A stretch of DNA of 64,000 nt from Crossaster papposus. Its lineage: Eukaryota; Echinodermata; Asteroidea; Velatida; Solasteridae. The stretch covers positions 1,178,001 to 1,242,000 of the forward strand of contig JBAIAA010000106.1 in NCBI GenBank assembly GCA_037893245.1, written 5' to 3'. The notes under the pieces are model-generated. The model saw only the letters and a list, made by a program, of their open reading frames with translations. It made no database searches and was not told the origin of the DNA. This document shows, piece after piece, positions 55,513-64,000 of this stretch. Both the position numbers and the translations under genes were made by a program. How positions within the stretch are numbered: the stretch's first letter is position 1; every line of letters begins with the position of its first letter.

Positions 55513-56182
55513 CACCCGATTTCACTAAACTTTGCGACGCGTCGCAACTCGAGTTACGAAGAGTAACGCGTCGCATCTGGAGACGCGTCGTACGATCCAT
55601 TTTACTAAAGTTACGATGCGTTCAACGCGTCGCAAATACATTTGTACCTTGACAACGGCAAGTAACACGTCGTAAGTTACGAAGTGTATTTGGGTCGTCG
55701 TAAAATAAGATGCGTCCTTTCATAGCCAATTTTACGCCATAGAAATAAAACAAACGAGACTAGAATACTCAGACAATGTGTTGGAAGTTGTAGATGAAAC
55801 ATTTATCGTAGTCATATGAATAAACCTTGAATAGTGCACTTGAAATTTCAAATTAGCTACATTTTTGTACATGTACATGTAGAGGTCCACAGCAAGCTTG
55901 TTTTTCGTTAAAATTGCATCGTACGTCAGCCATTTTGATTTACATTTTTGAAGCTTTGCGAGAGGAAATTCGACGACTCTTTCCTGAATACCAGACGGCT
56001 ATTTACTGTGTGTTAAATAGGTACATACAACAGTCGTTGTTTTGTGCTATAAATACACCTACGACGCGTCGCACGTACGATGTGTTTCGTGAAATCGATT
56101 TCACGACGCGTCGTAGAGATACGACGCGTCGCAGGGCTGCGATGCGTCGTAAGTTAAGAAGAGTTTAGTGAAATCAGGTGCT
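55513..56182. mobile_element. foldback element rich in ACGCGTCG
   Basis: Inverted ends CACCCGATTTCACTAAACT and AGTTTAGTGAAATCAGGTG. Directly inside each end lie clusters of CGACGCGTCGCA and ACGATGCGT motifs (55537-55640; 56062-56150). No transposase. In DNAJC17 intron 3. Confidence 0.78.
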
Positions 56183-56314
56183 GGTAGCACAAAGTGAACA
56201 TAAAGTCGCACATTGGATTTTTAAAGTCAATTTTAGGATTTTAACAACTTTCTATTTGGAAAAAACCTACACATGTATTCCGTCATATCTCAAAGTATAT
56301 CTCAAAGTTTTTAA

Positions 56315-56698
56315 AGGTAGGTTCCCCCCTATTTGCAGATATCGAACATTTTTACTATCAAATTATTAAGGAATATCTTACTTATTTGAAAGTAAATAAT
56401 GATTGTAGGCATCCAGCAAAATGATTGTGCTAGATATTCTGTAATTGTTCCGAAAATTTGAATATTATAAACTAAATCACAATCACCAGATGGTGATTGT
56501 GAAGAAAAACAACAAGAAAAACTGCCCAATGCCAATTGAAAAGGAACGCCATTTTTCTTACTTTTCTCAGCATTAACGATTGTAAAACTTCGGACAGGTC
56601 AGTTAAACGATATCGATTATAAAATACATACAATGTACAACCCCCGAAATCCACCAATTCATGATAATTCAAGCAATTACCAATGGTGTAACCAACTT
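56315..56698 (-). mobile_element. MITE family A, full-length copy
   Basis: TTAA on both sides (56311-56314, 56699-56702). Ends AGGTAGGTTCCCCCC (diverged) and GGTGTAACCAACTT. DNAJC17 intron 3. Confidence 0.85.
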
Positions 56699-56702
56699 TT
56701 AA

Positions 56703-57422
56703 ACTAAATCTCTTGGCAAAGAATATATATATTTTATTTTAGAAGAAGGGAATGGTTCTTTATGAATTTAGGTTAAAGTGTGCACAGATTAAAATCCTTA
56801 AACTTCATTTTCTCAAAACAAGACTAAAAAAAGAAATACGTTCAGGAAATACCATCATTCTGATTATCAATGTTTGCTACTTTGTAATACACCAATTTCG
56901 AGGTAACAGGTCACATACAAATGTACATGTACAGGTGGTTCTAGGTCAACAGAAGTTACATGTACATACAGTAGAATTACATTTCACACTGAAAGCAAGA
57001 AATGAATGTATTTCTGAGTGTCAATAGAGAAAGGTTCCACGTAGGTTGAGTTTCAGCTGGTTAAGCTAACATGGTCGCAATGCCACATCAACTCTGGTAA
57101 AGAATTAAAAAACGGGTTTCCTTATTACCGTGCTAATCTTCAGAGTAGAACCCTGAATTGTTGGTCGATGCCAAAAACACAGAGCTTCAGCATTTATTTA
57201 ACGAAACTTTAAACGATCGTGACACTGTTTCGACTTGACCTGATCAGAAATCAACTTTGAGGTCATGTCATCCTCTTCAATGGACACCTGATATTCAGAT
57301 TTTCAATGTCGGAAGATTTGACAACATGCAAAATGTTTGCACTACTATTGACTTTTTCCTGAAATACAAGCATGATGACAATAGTTTTAAAGAAAGGCTT
57401 TTCCAGCCAAAATGAGACTCAC
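56703..57422. other. DNAJC17 intron 3, proximal part
   Basis: No exon or element recognised. Confidence 0.4.
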
Positions 57423-57481
57423 CCTTGCTTCAGAGTCCGTCAGAATCTCAAGTGCTTTTGACAGTTCCTCCCATTCCTTTG
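57423..57481 (-). CDS. DNAJC17: DNAJC17, exon 3 (J domain)
   Basis: Residues 48-67: two bases complete an alanine codon, then KEWEELSKALEILTDSEAR (human [20 protein letters not shown]). This is helix III and the LTD end of the J domain. Acceptor CATGCAG, donor AGG|GTGAGT, phase 0. Confidence 0.95.
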
Positions 57482-57956
57482 CTGCATGAAAATCAATGGG
57501 AAAAAAAAAAAAAAATTATATACAGGGAAATCATGTTTTATTTATTAATATATATATTTTTTTTTCTAGTAATATCCTACATGTACCGGTACATGTAGGC
57601 AATGTACATTGTAGCTCGTAAAATGAAAGAAATTACAAAACAAATATTTCATGTGCATGTACTATAATTTATGACAAAAGAAAGGTAAATTATTTAATTG
57701 GAGTGTAAAAGGCGTTTGAATTGTTTGTACATGTATATATACAAAATTTAAAAATGAAGACGAATGGGTCGCAATTAAAATATTGGTCGAAAAAAAGATT
57801 GGTTTAAATTTAAAGTTAACATTTGTTTATACCATGACAATGATGGGTGCAGATAGAAAATCTTATTTAAATTGTTTGTAAAAATCTACAATGTAATTAA
57901 ATATTTTTTTGTATACACAAATAAACTACTAGAAAAACTGGATAGGTAAATTTGCA
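57482..57956. other. DNAJC17 intron 2, 3' part
   Basis: AT-rich, with a poly-A tract near 57500-57515 and a poly-T tract near 57550-57565. No exon. Confidence 0.4.
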
Positions 57957-58096
57957 TAAGTTTCAAATTGAACAAAGAAATTGGCAAGGCGGAACTCGAA
58001 CCTGCGACCTCTGGAATACCAGAGCGGCGTCAGTATTCCGGAGGTCGCAGGTTCGAGTCCTGCCTTGCCAATTTATTTGTTCACTTTGAAATCTAT
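57957..58096. repeat. palindrome made of two tRNA-like SINE 3' parts
   Basis: AAATTGGCAAGGCGGAACTC, GAACCTGCGACCTCTGGAAT and its near-perfect complement (ATTCCGGAGGTCGCAGGTTC, GAGTCCTGCCTTGCCAATTT) lie head to head around a 15-bp loop. Each half has a B-box-like GGTTCGAGTCC. The outer arms extend to TTCAAATTGAACAAA. Confidence 0.88.
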
Positions 58097-58305
58097 GCAA
58101 ATTTACTTAGTCGGTTTCCCTTGTGGTTTATTTGTGTATTATAAGATAAAAAGTTGTATCCCCACATAAGTGATCCCCACAATGTCGCTTCCCAGGTTGT
58201 ATTGTAAAATTGGGTGTGATCCCTGGCCACACAGTTGGTAAATTCTGACTAGCGCCCTCGAACAAAGATACTGACAATTTGGGAGACAGCCAACATAGGG
58301 CAAGA

Positions 58306-58390
58306 TACATGTAGCTCAGTTGGTAGAACACCGGTCCAGTATTCTGGAGGTTGCAGGTTAAGTCCCACCTTGCCAATTTCTTTGTTCACT
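58306..58390 (+). mobile_element. tRNA-like SINE head
   Basis: GTAGCTCAGTTGGTAGAACA (A box) and GGTTAAGTCCC (degenerate B box), ending CCTTGCCAATTTCTTTGTTC. It is the same family as the palindrome at 57957-58096. The B box has lost the invariant TTCGA, so it is unlikely to be a working tRNA gene. Confidence 0.65.
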
Positions 58391-59040
58391 TTGATAAATG
58401 TTTACGATCCTACAAAAAGTCAAATCTAAAATCCAAAGCCTGATTTTACAAGGTTTGGTTGGATACAGGTTTGTATTCAATGGTTACGGTCTTCGACAAA
58501 TGTGCGGTAGTGCACAAGTTCGAACCGTAACAGGGTGTACATGTATGGTTCATGTGTCCTTAAGCAAGACACTTTACGACAATTGCTTTTCTCCAGCCGG
58601 GATTACAATGAGGACCTATGGAGGGTACAAAATTGTAGATACATGTACCAGACTAGCTGATCTTGACTTGACTAAGATTGACACTTTTTGCCAAGTGATG
58701 AACTTTTAAGAATTCTGACAGAGTTCCCACCATTTCATGAAAAAAAAATCCCTGATTTGTTCCTAAGTTTCCCCTGATGAATGATCAAAATTTCAGCATA
58801 ATTAATTTGACCTCTATCTAGTTTGCTACGTGGCTAAAGACAGATGACCACTTGGCCAATCAAATTCCCCGACTTTTTCCCGATTTGAGGCATTTTCCCA
58901 AATTCATTGACTTTTCCCTGACTGGTAAAAGCAAAACTCATTTTGCAGGTTTTCTCTGATTTTCAGGATGCGGTAGGAACCTACATGTAGCGTAAGTTTC
59001 CCGAAAAAATATTTCCAGGAAGTTAGAATTAACCTCTGAC
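58391..59040. other. DNAJC17 intron 2, proximal part
   Basis: A stretch around 58470-58700 has the sense of an old SINE body (AAGCAAGACACTTTACGACA). No exon. Confidence 0.4.
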
Positions 59041-59110
59041 CTGCTCTGGGGTTGTCTGGATTTTTGTCAGGATGACAGGTCAGCGCTTTCTTCCTGTAGG
59101 CTTTCTTGAT
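59041..59110 (-). CDS. DNAJC17: DNAJC17, exon 2 (HPD motif)
   Basis: Residues 25-47 plus one base: [20 protein letters not shown] then PRA (human [23 protein letters not shown]). H37-P38-D39 is the Hsp70-activating HPD motif between J-domain helices II and III. Acceptor TTTTTTTACAG, donor G|GTCAGA, phase 1. Confidence 0.96.
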
Positions 59111-59144
59111 CTGTAAAAAAAATATGGATCAATTTCAGCTTTAG

Positions 59145-59518
59145 ACTACACCATTTGCAGATATCGAAAAAATTTACTTCCGAATTATTAAGAAATATCT
59201 TACTTATTTGAAAGTAAATAATGATTGTAGGCATCCAGCAAAACGATTGCTCTAGATATCCTGTAATTGTTTAAAAAAAATTGAGTTGTCCAAACCAAAA
59301 TTCATTATCGCCGGACGGCGATCGCGAAAAAACAAAAACAACATAAGAAAAACTGCCCGATTCCGGTTGAAAACGAAAGTCGTTTTTCTTGCTTTTCTCA
59401 GCAACCATGATTGTAAAACTTCGGACAGGTCAGTTAAACGGTATTTACTATAAAATATAACCCCCTAAATCCACCCATTCATGAAAATTCAAGCAATTAC
59501 CAATGGTGTATAATACCT
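59145..59518 (-). mobile_element. MITE family A, full-length copy next to exon 2
   Basis: Right end GGTGTATAATACCT followed by TTAA (59519-59522). The left end is mutated (TTAGACTACACCATTTGC). It ends about 33 bp upstream of the exon 2 acceptor, in intron 1. Confidence 0.85.
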
Positions 59519-59522
59519 TTAA

Positions 59523-60944
59523 TACTTACATAATTAACCCTAACCCTCCTCCAAAATCCTCATTGCAGTATGGAGGATTTTTAAGGAATGAGGATGAATG
59601 GCAAAAAAGCCAGTTGATATTGGTGGATGATTTAAATTTGTGCATGGTTGCAATTGGGGGATTATCCAGGATTGATGATGGCATGCACAGTGTTCGATGC
59701 AGCTTGCGGAATTAAGCTGTAAATTTCACTTTTTATCCGAATCGTAAGTAAACCTTAGTACCACAATCGTAATCGTTGATGTGTACTGTATATAGCAGAT
59801 GGCTTATCGAGTACTTTTGTAGACGTTTTGAGGATGAAATATGATGTTTTTTTGAGCAAACATTTGGGCAAAGTGGTGTTTTGATTTCAATGAAAAAAAA
59901 ACCAATGGAACTCCCTATACCCTATCGCCAGATCACATCCAGATGTTATAAAAGGGTCCTAGTACTAGTACTAGTAGGTTCCTAGTTACTCGGACTACGC
60001 TAATCCCATCAATGGGACAACTCTGCGCAGCAAGATTGTAGCCGGACAGCCACGGTAACTGAGGTTGAATATCACCTTTTCGTATAATAATAGCTGTCGG
60101 CATACCTCACGAAGGGGGCGAGCCGTCCATAAAAACATGATGAACATGTGTTAAACCATGGAGGAATAACTTCCCCTTCCCCAAATGTTGCCCTTCGCGC
60201 TAGTAAGACTACGGTACAAAAACAATGGGAAAACAAACAAGGTTCCTGATTCCATCCTGGCTGATACTCGCGGTCAGAATGACGTCAAGAAGGGGGCGAG
60301 CCGTCCATAACAACATGCGTTAACCTAAAATTGTCCACTTTGCATGCTTTGTGCAAGTAAAACCATAAAGACAAGTGCATGATATAAACATTGGGAAGAT
60401 AAAGGAGGTTCCCGGATGTCCAACCGCGAGAATCATGTCCGACCAGAAACGAGAATAAGCCACGTTGGAGTTCCGACTGTGCATGTGCACAACAAGATTC
60501 AACAATTTTTCTCAAGGAGGTCAAGTGATACAAACACGGCAGACAAATGCACACAAGTCTATGGGGGACGTGGTAACCAAATCCGCATTTTTTTCATTTT
60601 CTTGTGAAATCTAAAAAAATAAATAATATTTGTTCGAACAAAAGTTTGGCCACACAAAGCGGCTGAAAACACCAAAACGTAAACAAAAATATGTTACTTA
60701 GTAACTTTAAAACACGACGATCTCTTGAAATTTGCTGGTACCCCCGCTATGCTTTTGCACGCAATCGATGAAATGTTTATATCGAAAGAAAAATCGTCAA
60801 ATCTTCATGTGCGCATGTGCAGTTGGAATACCAAATTGGCTTATGTTCGGAAATCATTACATTCTTTTCGGAAAATAAGAACCTTTCCGACATTAAACTC
60901 ATGAATCTTTTGCAAACGACTCGTACAAAAAAAACATATCTCAC
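59523..60944. other. DNAJC17 intron 1, remainder
   Basis: AAGGGGGCGAGCCGTCCATAA occurs twice, at about 60114-60134 and 60291-60311, 177 bp apart. CCTCCAAAATCCTC-type motifs lie at 59540-59600. No exon. Confidence 0.5.
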
Positions 60945-61016
60945 CTCAGGCTTTGTTGCATCTTGCAAAATTCCAAGAACGTCGTACAAATCTTTCTCAC
61001 TCAAGCCGGGCGCCAT
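60945..61016 (-). CDS. DNAJC17: DNAJC17, exon 1 (start codon)
   Basis: ATG at 61016-61014, preceded by a T/A-rich stretch, encodes MAPGLSEKDLYDVLGILQDA then TKPE and a phase-0 donor (GAG|GTGAGA). Human begins [20 protein letters not shown]. DNAJC17 is a nuclear J-domain Hsp70 co-chaperone with an RRM, a relative of fungal Cwf23 linked to spliceosome function. The ten exons (this one, then 59041-59110, 57423-57481, 55263-55350, 53159-53238, 50514-50616, 46914-47011, 45800-45880, 43722-43835, 42704-43129) join without a frame error to 396 codons and TAG. Domains: J domain about 8-70, basic coiled-coil linker 70-157, RRM about 160-237, C-terminal motif 365-380. Confidence 0.94.
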
Positions 61017-61954
61017 TTTTTCATATAATAAACAGCGCCCCCTTATGTCGCAGGAACAAAAGACATATTTTCCCCCTTGTGTAATGGACCGATCCGGCCT
61101 GTCAATCACTACGCGCGCATTGACCAATAAGATGACGAGTTTTGTTCAGGTACCTTAGCAACGGTTGCTACAGGCGTGGTCCGCCATTAGCTCGGTCAAA
61201 CTATCACATGTGGTTAGAAACGTGTACACAAACAAATGGCTTCGGTACGAAACAGCACCGTATTTGTCAATCAAAATACGGCTGTATGGAGTTTAAAAAA
61301 TTGTCAAAAATATGCATGAAATGGTCATGAAATATGTAAATAACACGCTGGTACTCGGATTATGACATCATTTTTTCCCCGTTAAATACCAAAACAAACC
61401 TCGAAAATGAGAATTATCGTTGAACTCGTGTGACGTGAACGGCGGGAAACAAGGTCAAGGACAGTGCAGTCTAAGTTAGGATAGGGGCCTATGTAGAGTT
61501 AATAGTAATATACATGTACATGTATAGCAGTCTATTAATTAGGCTATGATTTATTCCAGTACCGGTACTGTGACTTACCAAGCAACACCGTCCATACAAA
61601 TTGACATGCATGCATGCACTATGCTTCATTTCCCCCAACTGCAACTTATATAACCATCCTCCATGTACTGTTCATACCGTTCCTGAAAATAATGGTCATC
61701 CTTTTTGTTCGCCTGCTAGCTTACTGATAGTAATTTTGTCCTCGCCTAAAGTTTAAATCAACATTTTTGTTGTACGTGTTCTACGCCTAGCCTAGACTTG
61801 GTGCCAAGTCGGTAATAGCGGTCCACTCGGTATACAGGGGGGAGGTTGCGGTTGCCTCGTACCCAATGTGCAGAGTTCGAAGTTAATTTACCGACTTGGA
61901 CAATTCGTTTTCAGTTTTGTACACTATGGAACGCCAAAGAGGCATAAACCCCGT
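61017..61954. promoter_or_regulatory. 5' flank of DNAJC17
   Basis: Upstream of the DNAJC17 start on the minus strand. No TATA box or clear CpG island; no divergent exon found. The call rests on position only. Confidence 0.3.
61931..61951. repeat. 21-bp direct repeat, left copy
   Basis: ACGCCAAAGAGGCATAAACCC, identical at 62388-62408. The pair brackets the CGATCG minisatellite. Confidence 0.9.
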
Positions 61955-62380
61955 TCAACGCATCGATCGGTCTTTTGCATCGACCGATCGGTCTTTTGCA
62001 TCGACCGATCGGTCTTGTACATCGACCGATCGGTCTTGTACATCGATCGATCGGTTTTTTACATCGACCGATCGGTCTTTCTACCGATCGGTCTTTTACA
62101 TCGACCGATCGGTCTTTTACATCGACCGATCGGTCTTTCTACCGATCGGTCTTTTACATCGATCGATCGGTCTTTTACATCGACCGATCGGTCTTTCTAC
62201 CGATCGGTCTTTTACATCGACCGATCGGTCTTTTACATCGACCGATCGGTCTTTTACATCGAGCGATCGGTCTTTCTTTCTACCGATCGGTCTTTTACAT
62301 CGACCGATCGGTCGTTGCCATCGACCGATCGATGAAAAAAGACCGATGAAAAAAGACCGATGAAAAAAGACCGATGAAAA
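61955..62380 (+). repeat. CGATCG minisatellite, 21-bp and shorter units
   Basis: The main unit is CGACCGATCGGTCTTTTACAT (21 bp) with 15-16-bp variants TCTTTCTACCGATCGG. Every unit has the 10-bp palindrome ACCGATCGGT. The last ~50 bp switch strand: GATGAAAAAAGACC units repeat three to four times in reverse sense. Because the unit is a multiple of three with no stops, all three plus frames stay open for 120-155 codons. These are not credible genes. Confidence 0.95.
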
Positions 62381-62387
62381 GTACACC

Positions 62388-62408
62388 ACGCCAAAGAGGC
62401 ATAAACCC
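62388..62408. repeat. 21-bp direct repeat, right copy
   Basis: Exact copy of 61931-61951. Confidence 0.9.
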
Positions 62409-62721
62409 GACCAACCTTGTTGACGTACGTGTACATGTACACAATCTAGTTAAGCCAATCATACGTTAGATGCATATTTACAATGCATATTCACAATGTA
62501 TACATTGTACGTACAGTACACTGCACCACGTGCGTAGTCTTCGTATACCATAACACATGTACATGTACATGTACGTAAACATGCTTGTGTCGCAAGGAAG
62601 TACATGTAGAAAGAAATCACATGTCCGGTTACATTTCTCTCTTTACGAACTTGCCGTACCGCCTTGTCTACCAGTACTTGGGTAAGTTACCACATGATGA
62701 TACATGTAGGCCTAGATAGTA

Positions 62722-62925
62722 GATGAAAGTGTCATCTTATTTTTTCGAGTATTTTGATTGATATTAGTATTACTACATGTATCATGAAGTTAACAAAATC
62801 ATCCTGCCTGACATTACAGCCAAGCCTAATTAGCATGCATGTGTCCTCCATTTAGATCAGGTAGACAAGTTTGGGAAAAAAACTAATTATATTCCTATAA
62901 TATGGCTTTCAACTAATTGTTTACG
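62722..62925 (+). repeat. dispersed direct repeat, copy 1
   Basis: GATGAAAGTGTCATCTTATT ... GAAGTTAACAAAATCATCCTG ... ACAGCCAAGCCTAATTAGCA, repeated with small indels about 1 kb downstream. Confidence 0.8.
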
Positions 62926-63732
62926 TGCTTCATCTTGAAGATTTTTGTTACAAACAGTGGTACTCAAACATGCCCCCCCCCCCCCCCTCCCCTCCCCCTC
63001 CCCCCTTCCGAGCAACCCAACGTGTATCGTGGTTCGTGTACAATCAAACTTCGTGTACATAGAGTTGGCATATACAAATTGTGTTAGCTGAGACGCGACT
63101 TTTTTTTAAATTAATTTATAACCTAACGTTTTAGTACTTTCAATCGAGTTTTTGGGGTCTTGGCCTATCTTTCATTGTGTATCTGAATACATGTAGTTAA
63201 AAAACCTACGGTTGTCGGGAATTTGCTTGCAAGACATGCAGTGCTCAAGGAGACCATTTCGCGAGGGGACCGTGCAGTGGTCAGCCCATTTTCTTAATGG
63301 TCGTTGATTGATAAATAGCATCAGCGGCCTTCTCCGACGACGCCAAAAGTGGTGGTCAACCCCCCCCCCCCCCCCCCCCCCCAGCCCCCGCCAGGCGTAA
63401 CACAGAACATAATTATGCCAAAATCACTGAAAGGGAAACTCTACCCTTTTGGCAGTAAATATACAAACAAAAGGGGTTCTCTAAAGTTTGTTATCATTTA
63501 TTATTTCTGGTTTATTTAAAAAAAAAACACTGTCGCAGCCAAAAGCTGAAATAAAATGGCTTAAAAAAAACAGATTAAAATATCCACCAATTTTTTTTTT
63601 AAGTTTAAAAACCCTAAACACTTTCTAAAAAACCTACGATTAAAACGCCTCACGACCCCACGATCCTGGGCAGGGACGTTGAGCTTGGGAGTTTTTTGTT
63701 TTTAAGATGTAGGATTAGTATGTCTCAAAAGA
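62926..63732. other. between the direct repeats; no gene
   Basis: Two poly-C tracts (62972-63006, 63361-63382) and AT-rich sequence. No coding signal. Confidence 0.45.
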
Positions 63733-63965
63733 AAGATGAAAGTGTCATTTTTTTTCTCTCGAGTATTTGATTGATAATACTATAACTATCCTGAAGTTAA
63801 CAAAATCATCCTGCCTGACATTTACAGCCAAGCCTAATTAACATCAGCATGTATGTGCCCAGTCCATTACATTTCGGTAGAACATTTTGGGGAACAAAAT
63901 AATTATCTATTCCAATGAAATCTTTTTTAAGCATATTGTTTTCAACTACATGTAATTGTTTTCGA
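63733..63965 (+). repeat. dispersed direct repeat, copy 2
   Basis: Diverged copy of 62722-62925 sharing GAAGTTAACAAAATCATCCTG and CAGCCAAGCCTAATTA, with an extra segment near 63845-63880. It runs to near the window edge. Confidence 0.78.
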
Positions 63966-64000
63966 GCTCCGCCCTATGTTAGCCTTAATCAGTGGTTCCT

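Noticed and set aside
61142..61330. Divergent gene sharing the DNAJC17 promoter
   Set aside because: The short frame has no homology and no supporting splice pattern. No ZFYVE19-like sequence was seen before the window edge.
61868..62363. Long plus-strand open frames of repeated DRSVFYI-like peptides
   Set aside because: All three frames are open because the minisatellite unit is a multiple of three and lacks stops. No homology, no splice context.

Overview
This is a stretch of animal nuclear DNA. It has spliced genes with small exons and long introns, GT-AG splice sites, tRNA-derived SINEs, non-LTR, Penelope-like and Ty3/gypsy retroelements, and many DNA-transposon derivatives. The very frequent palindrome GTACATGTAC and the protein similarities suggest a marine invertebrate deuterostome, most likely an echinoderm. 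That placement is inference; no species marker was seen.

Three genes can be reconstructed. (1) The 5' part of an RMDN3-like gene (regulator of microtubule dynamics / PTPIP51) lies on the minus strand at 526-1547 and continues past the left edge. (2) GCHFR (GTP cyclohydrolase I feedback regulatory protein) lies on the plus strand, with exon 1 at 8618-8653, exon 2 at 20479-20573, and two different last exons at 24147-24312 and 32675-32813. Both last exons have good acceptors and the same phase, so the gene can encode two C-terminal isoforms of 98 and 89 residues. (3) DNAJC17 (J-domain plus RRM co-chaperone of the splicing machinery) lies on the minus strand at 42704-61016. It has ten exons joining in phase to 396 codons plus a stop. 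The order and orientation RMDN3(-) GCHFR(+) DNAJC17(-) are, from memory, the same as on human chromosome 15q15.1, so this is probably an ancient linkage.

The rest is mostly repeats. 2.9-7.7 kb: a 5'-truncated Penelope-like element broken by a non-LTR retrotransposon and bracketed by inverted copies of another repeat. 9.1-16.6 kb (GCHFR intron 1): a foldback element carrying a Ty3/gypsy-type LTR retrotransposon (LTRs 287 bp, about 2% apart, 4-bp target duplication). Its gag holds an in-frame 27-unit repeat, and its coding regions are frameshifted and internally deleted. 16.77-19.63 kb: a nearly perfect 1428-bp tandem duplication. 20-42 kb: two MITE families flanked by TTAA, foldback elements, a hAT-like element and a Tc1 remnant. 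43-60 kb: SINEs, a mariner remnant and several foldback elements sit in DNAJC17 introns, some ending within 20-35 bp of an exon. 61.95-62.38 kb: a CGATCG-rich minisatellite. No CRISPR arrays, operons or bacterial features are present.

GCHFR couples GTP cyclohydrolase I to tetrahydrobiopterin and phenylalanine levels. DNAJC17 acts in pre-mRNA splicing. RMDN3 tethers mitochondria to the ER. The three proteins have no known shared pathway, so their linkage is positional rather than functional.
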